NCBI GenBank assembly: GCA_900100325.1
Contig: LT629697.1
Coordinates: 1,426,001 to 1,490,000, forward strand
Direction of reading: 5' to 3'
Source: Frankineae bacterium MT45
GTDB taxonomy: Bacteria; Actinomycetota; Actinomycetes; Mycobacteriales; Jatrophihabitantaceae
DNA: 64,000 nucleotides
In this document: positions 59,670 to 64,000 of the stretch, piece by piece
How positions within the stretch are numbered: position 1 is the stretch's first letter
How the letters are laid out: the number at the start of each line of letters is the position of its first letter
Notes under the pieces: generated by a model
The model's database searches: none
Told to the model about the DNA's origin: nothing
What the model saw: only the letters and a program-made list of their open reading frames with translations
Translations under genes and position numbers: made by a program

Positions 59670-59945
59670 TTACTTGTTGGCGGCTTCCTTGAGAGCGGAG
59701 CCGGCGGTGAGCTTGACCGTGTTAGCGGCAGCGATCGTGATCGTGGCACCCGTGGCAGGGTTGCGGCCCTCGCGGGCTTCGCGGCGGCCGACGGCAAGAG
59801 CGAAGAAGCCGGGGACGCTGACCTTCTCGCCCTTGGCTGCTGCATCCTCGAGAGTGGACTGGAGTCCACGCAGGACCGCGTCAACGGTCTTCTGCTCGAG
59901 TGACGTCTGGTCGGCGACTGCGGCCACCAATTCCTTGCGGTTCAC
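59670..59945 (-). CDS. hupB: HU-family DNA-binding protein
   Basis: A 91-residue HU protein: MNRKELVAAVADQTSLEQKT at the start, DNA-binding arm GRNPATGATITIAAANTVKL, and the end GSALKEAANK. It is the short HU form without the Lys-rich tail seen in mycobacterial HupB. HU compacts and bends DNA and often assists integrases; it lies next to the tRNA/attachment region. Confidence 0.95.
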   Translation of the reverse strand: MNRKELVAAVADQTSLEQKTVDAVLRGLQSTLEDAAAKGEKVSVPGFFALAVGRREAREGRNPATGATITIAAANTVKLTAGSALKEAANK

Positions 59946-60000
59946 GCATATCTCCTTCGATTGTTTGAGGGTAACTCCCGTCCAGTATGGGTGATGACCC

Positions 60001-61506
<1,506 letters not shown>

Positions 61507-61565
61507 CGGTCGTCCTTCCCGCGTCATGGTTGATGCTGCGCCGGGGTACTGACAAGTCGCAAGGT

Positions 61566-61907
61566 TCAGGCGACCTCTGGGGATGTCGGATCGAGGTCGA
61601 AGAGTCCGCGCTGACTCGCCGCCATGTTTGTGGCTTTTCTCGGCCGCCCGACGGTGGGGCCTGGTTCGGGCGCTGTCGTCGACGTTGGTGTTCGCGCTGG
61701 GCCGTCGAGGTGCGTGACGTATCGCAGCAGCTCAGCTCGGGTGACGCGGCAGCTGCGGCCGATGTGGACCGCATGCAGTTCACCGCGCCTGAGTAGCGCG
61801 AAGAGCGTTGTGCGCCCGACGTGCAGCACTTGGGCAGCCTGCTCCGGGGTCAGAAGCAGTTGGTCGTCGGCCCAGGTGGGCTGATCGCCGGAGGTGTGAT
61901 CAGTCAT
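61566..61907 (-). CDS. Excisionase-like helix-turn-helix protein
   Basis: A 113-residue protein. The MerR/Xis-like binding domain reads LLTPEQAAQVLHVGRTTLFA, then LLRRGELHAVHIGRSCRVTR. The rest is a Pro/Thr tail with GRPRKATNMAAS, an AT-hook-like GRPRK. Such proteins beside a tyrosine integrase act as recombination directionality factors. ATG 61907 follows GGAGAG. The 238 bases between it and the next gene hold a small dyad (GTTCA-TGAATT-TGAAC at 62012-62027) that may be a regulator site. Confidence 0.88.
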   Translation of the reverse strand: MTDHTSGDQPTWADDQLLLTPEQAAQVLHVGRTTLFALLRRGELHAVHIGRSCRVTRAELLRYVTHLDGPARTPTSTTAPEPGPTVGRPRKATNMAASQRGLFDLDPTSPEVA

Positions 61908-62145
61908 CGTTCTCTCCTGCCTGGCCGAACGCGACGGCGTCGCGGCGAAACGGCCTCCTACGAGAGCAGGCGCAATCTTTGGCCCTGGAGTGCCACTTTC
62001 GGCAAAGAAATGTTCATGAATTTGAACGCTCGCGGCCTTGTCCGGCCTTCGGCGCATGACCGTGCGGATTCAGACTCGGACCTGATTGGCTTCGTCACCC
62101 CTGTGTTAACCCCAACAAATGTGGGCGTCACCCCACTCGCCGCCG

Positions 62146-62664
62146 CTAGTGGTGCCTTGACCTGGCCCGAACACTGGGGTGCCGTTCGTAGGACGCGAGG
62201 ACCTGGTTCAGGGCGACTGTGAGGTCCGGGAGGTCACGGTCGTAGATGTCGCCGCGATCCAGTTGCTTGGCGAGCTCGTGGAGGGTGCCGATCCATTCCG
62301 TGTGTCGAGGTGTCCGCGGGGGCGCGGCCGGTTTCTCGATCGGGATCTCAACGCGACGTTCGACCACCTGGACGGCCGAGCGGCCTGATTCCGCCGCTCG
62401 CGTCTGCTCCCACGCTCGCTGCCGGCACCCAGCGGAGCACCACTTCGGAATCCGCCCGCGAGGCTTGTACTCGATCGGGCCGCCGCACCAGCCACAGGTA
62501 TCAGCGGCGATCCGACGATGGTCGGCCTCGGTGAGAGCCCGGTTGGGCAACTTCATCGGGCGGCGAGTCTCGTCGGTCGGCTGGGTCTGGGCTATGTCGT
62601 GGGCGCGTTGACGTTCGCGTGCTCGCCGCAACGCCTCCTGTTGCCGCACCGACTTGCGGACCAC
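62146..62664 (-). CDS. Zinc-binding protein of the integrated element
   Basis: A 172-residue protein with no assigned function. The basic N-terminus (KSVRQQEALRRARERQRAHD) is followed by a four-Cys zinc knuckle CGWCGGPIEY and IPKWCSAGCRQRAWEQ (about 57-90). Then there is a helical C-terminus (TLHELAKQLDRGDIYD). Proteins with this CxxC...CSxxC knuckle are common in actinobacterial integrated elements. The GTG start follows AGGGCGG. A perfect 24-bp dyad lies 14 bases upstream of the start, probably its operator. Confidence 0.75.
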   Translation of the reverse strand: MVRKSVRQQEALRRARERQRAHDIAQTQPTDETRRPMKLPNRALTEADHRRIAADTCGWCGGPIEYKPRGRIPKWCSAGCRQRAWEQTRAAESGRSAVQVVERRVEIPIEKPAAPPRTPRHTEWIGTLHELAKQLDRGDIYDRDLPDLTVALNQVLASYERHPSVRARSRHH

Positions 62665-62677
62665 GTCTACCGCCCTC

Positions 62678-62701
62678 CTATATTCGTCACGACGAATATA
62701 G
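62678..62701 (-). promoter_or_regulatory. Perfect 24-bp inverted repeat, likely operator
   Basis: CTATATTCGTC (62678-62688) and GACGAATATAG (62691-62701) are perfect arms around AC. The AT-rich arms stand out. It lies just ahead of the zinc-protein start and could also supply a -10 element (TATATT). Confidence 0.65.
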
Positions 62702-62868
62702 CGCCAGGGTGCATGAGGTGTGTCGAGTTTGGGGTTCGGGTTTAGTGCGCTGGGTTTGCGCCTTGTTCAGTGATCGGTTGACCGAAAGAGAGTCTCGTGA
62801 CGGTCTCGGGGGTCATCTACCGGCCTCGATCGGCTCGATCGATCCCGTTTGGTGATTCGACCGGTCGG

Positions 62869-63852
62869 CTACGCGGCAGCGCTCCTGAGCAGCGTAGGAA
62901 GGTCTCGCAGATCGCGCACGACAACCGTGCCGAACGGTCTGTTGATCTTCCGAGTGTTGATCATCCCGGTCCAGCTCTTCTCGGTGACCACGATGTCGCA
63001 GTATGGGATCGCGATCGACAGGGCGCTCACGTCGTTGAGGTCGTTGCCCTCCCACGCCTTCTGTGGGTTCGACTGTCGGACCCGACGTAGCTGCATCTCT
63101 ACCCACCGGCTCGGCATGGCCTCGAGGAACGGCCCCAGAGTGGTAGCTCCTCCGTCAAAGAGCGGGTTTGGATCCACTTCGAGGCGCTGACACGTCGCGA
63201 GAAGCAGGTCCAAGATGTCCGTCACCGCCGTGGCGATCATCATGTCTCCGAGCCGATGCCGGCCGATCTGGTCCAGGCTGTCCCGGACGTCGTTCTGACC
63301 CTTCACGAACTTGTCGCCGTTGAGCCGAGTGTGGTCGTTGAGCTTCATCCGTACGTCGCTGCCTGTCGGATAGTCCGCCAACGTCAGGATCTCAAGGGCC
63401 GCCTGACCGGCCGCGGTCAGAAATTGACGCTGGTCAGCTGAAATGGAGACCCTGTCGACTTCGTCTGGTAGCGCGTAGGCGAACATCTCGGTGCCGTGAA
63501 CATGGTTGGCGCCCTGGCCGAAGATCTCGATGGCCGGGGTCGGCCGATCGAGGCCGAACGTTTCGATCAGAGCCACTTCGATCTCGTACGGCACGATCAC
63601 GTGGGGTGGCGCGATTGCGTCCAGTCCAGATATCTCAAGCATCGTCTTGGCAAGATCCATCCGCTTCTGCGGGTCGCCCTGCTTGTGGGTCTCGAAGTAG
63701 TGCGCTCCGCTCAGCGGGCAGGACGCAGTGCCAGCGGCCCCAGCCGCCTTCAAGACCTCGTAGGCCTCGACGAACTTGGCACCTTCGGGATGACCCGTCC
63801 GGGCGCGCGCAAGGTCGACCCACTTGTTCTGGTCGAGGTAGATGCGCTGCAT
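62869..63852 (-). CDS. PIN-like domain protein, possible RNase effector
   Basis: A 327-residue protein. The N-terminus RIYLDQNKWVDLARARTGHP has the first PIN acidic residue. The C-terminal part KAWEGNDLNDVSALSIAIPY then CDIVVTEKSWTGMI carries the later acidic residues and the strand that closes a PIN fold. A large helical insert (about 60-250) separates them, much longer than in VapC toxins. PIN folds are Mg-dependent RNases. No small antitoxin gene is adjacent. As cargo of an integrated element it may be a defence effector; that is inference. The ATG is at 63852. Confidence 0.75.
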   Translation of the reverse strand: MQRIYLDQNKWVDLARARTGHPEGAKFVEAYEVLKAAGAAGTASCPLSGAHYFETHKQGDPQKRMDLAKTMLEISGLDAIAPPHVIVPYEIEVALIETFGLDRPTPAIEIFGQGANHVHGTEMFAYALPDEVDRVSISADQRQFLTAAGQAALEILTLADYPTGSDVRMKLNDHTRLNGDKFVKGQNDVRDSLDQIGRHRLGDMMIATAVTDILDLLLATCQRLEVDPNPLFDGGATTLGPFLEAMPSRWVEMQLRRVRQSNPQKAWEGNDLNDVSALSIAIPYCDIVVTEKSWTGMINTRKINRPFGTVVVRDLRDLPTLLRSAAA

Positions 63853-63890
63853 GCTACGAGTATCCCTGCGGGGTCCAGCGAGGCCTGCGA

Positions 63891-64000
63891 TTATTTGCCC
63901 CCGCCGCTCACGGCGGCTTGGACGTTCCTGTAATCCGAGCGGGCGATGCCGCGCTCAGGGAGCAGATATTGCCGCAGCTGCCGCAGTCCGGGTAGGCGTG
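63891..64000 (-). CDS. C-terminal end of an unknown protein, partial at right edge
   Basis: The minus strand enters from the right edge in one open frame for 36 codons and stops at TAA (63891-63893). Residues read RLPGLRQLRQYLLPERGIAR and then SDYRNVQAAVSGGGK. The other two frames stop early. The composition looks coding, but too little is visible to name it. It would be the gene upstream of the PIN-like protein, 38 bases away, possibly co-transcribed. Confidence 0.45.
   Translation of the reverse strand, partial: RLPGLRQLRQYLLPERGIARSDYRNVQAAVSGGGK

Overview
The window is a high-GC actinobacterial chromosome segment. Supporting signs are many GTG starts, the mycothiol enzyme MshB, DUF3117 and DUF5709 proteins, the GlgM/GlgC pair, an Rv0428c-type GNAT and a SigC-type ECF factor. 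From memory, the order typA, solute-binding lipoprotein, mshB plus membrane protein, fdxA, dapD/dapE, LOG, DivIVA-like, tag, DUF3117, glgM/glgC is the order of the M. tuberculosis Rv1165-Rv1213 block. The extra genes and the dispersed repeats do not look mycobacterial. I would place it in a deep-branching Frankiales/Nakamurellales/Jatrophihabitantales-like lineage, without naming a genus.

Layout. 0-7 kb: partial rmuC, ychF, a frameshifted small gene, an orphan helical-domain protein, a cyclase-family protein and GDSL lipoprotein pair, a MarR regulator, a lipoprotein and a membrane protein. 7-24 kb: DEAD-box helicase and typA, an AbiEi-N/DUF559-like protein, an aminotransferase with an omega-amidase, a five-gene oligopeptide ABC operon, mshB, a GNAT and fdxA. 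24-35 kb: divergent dapD/dapE, two LOG proteins, a DivIVA-like protein, tag, DUF3117, leucyl aminopeptidase, photolyase, and divergent glgM/glgC.

35-47 kb: a polar amino-acid ABC transporter with an amidase, a large flavin/Fe-S dehydrogenase overlapping a second (dapC-type) aminotransferase, and a tightly overlapped ATP-grasp/alpha-E/transglutaminase operon. 47-60 kb: stress and metal functions: csbD behind a SigB-like promoter, an ArsR/SRPBCC pair with a dyad over its start codon, glutamate decarboxylase, CsoR with its operator, sigC with a zinc-finger membrane partner, and a run of secreted copper proteins (CopC-CopD, YcnI, PCuAC, SCO) ending with a MauE-thioredoxin fusion, then HU.

60-64 kb is the left end of an integrated element next to a complete tRNA-Ala(GGC): tyrosine integrase, excisionase-like protein, zinc-ribbon protein behind a perfect 24-bp dyad, and a PIN-like nuclease. 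The right end is outside the window. The integrase reading frame runs without a stop through the attachment site and antisense through the tRNA.

Between genes lie two families of palindromic repeats: one built on the word CTACAAAGCGG (four places) and one on TTTTGGCAAT/ATTGCCAAAA (two places). All function calls are from motif recognition by eye; no search was run.
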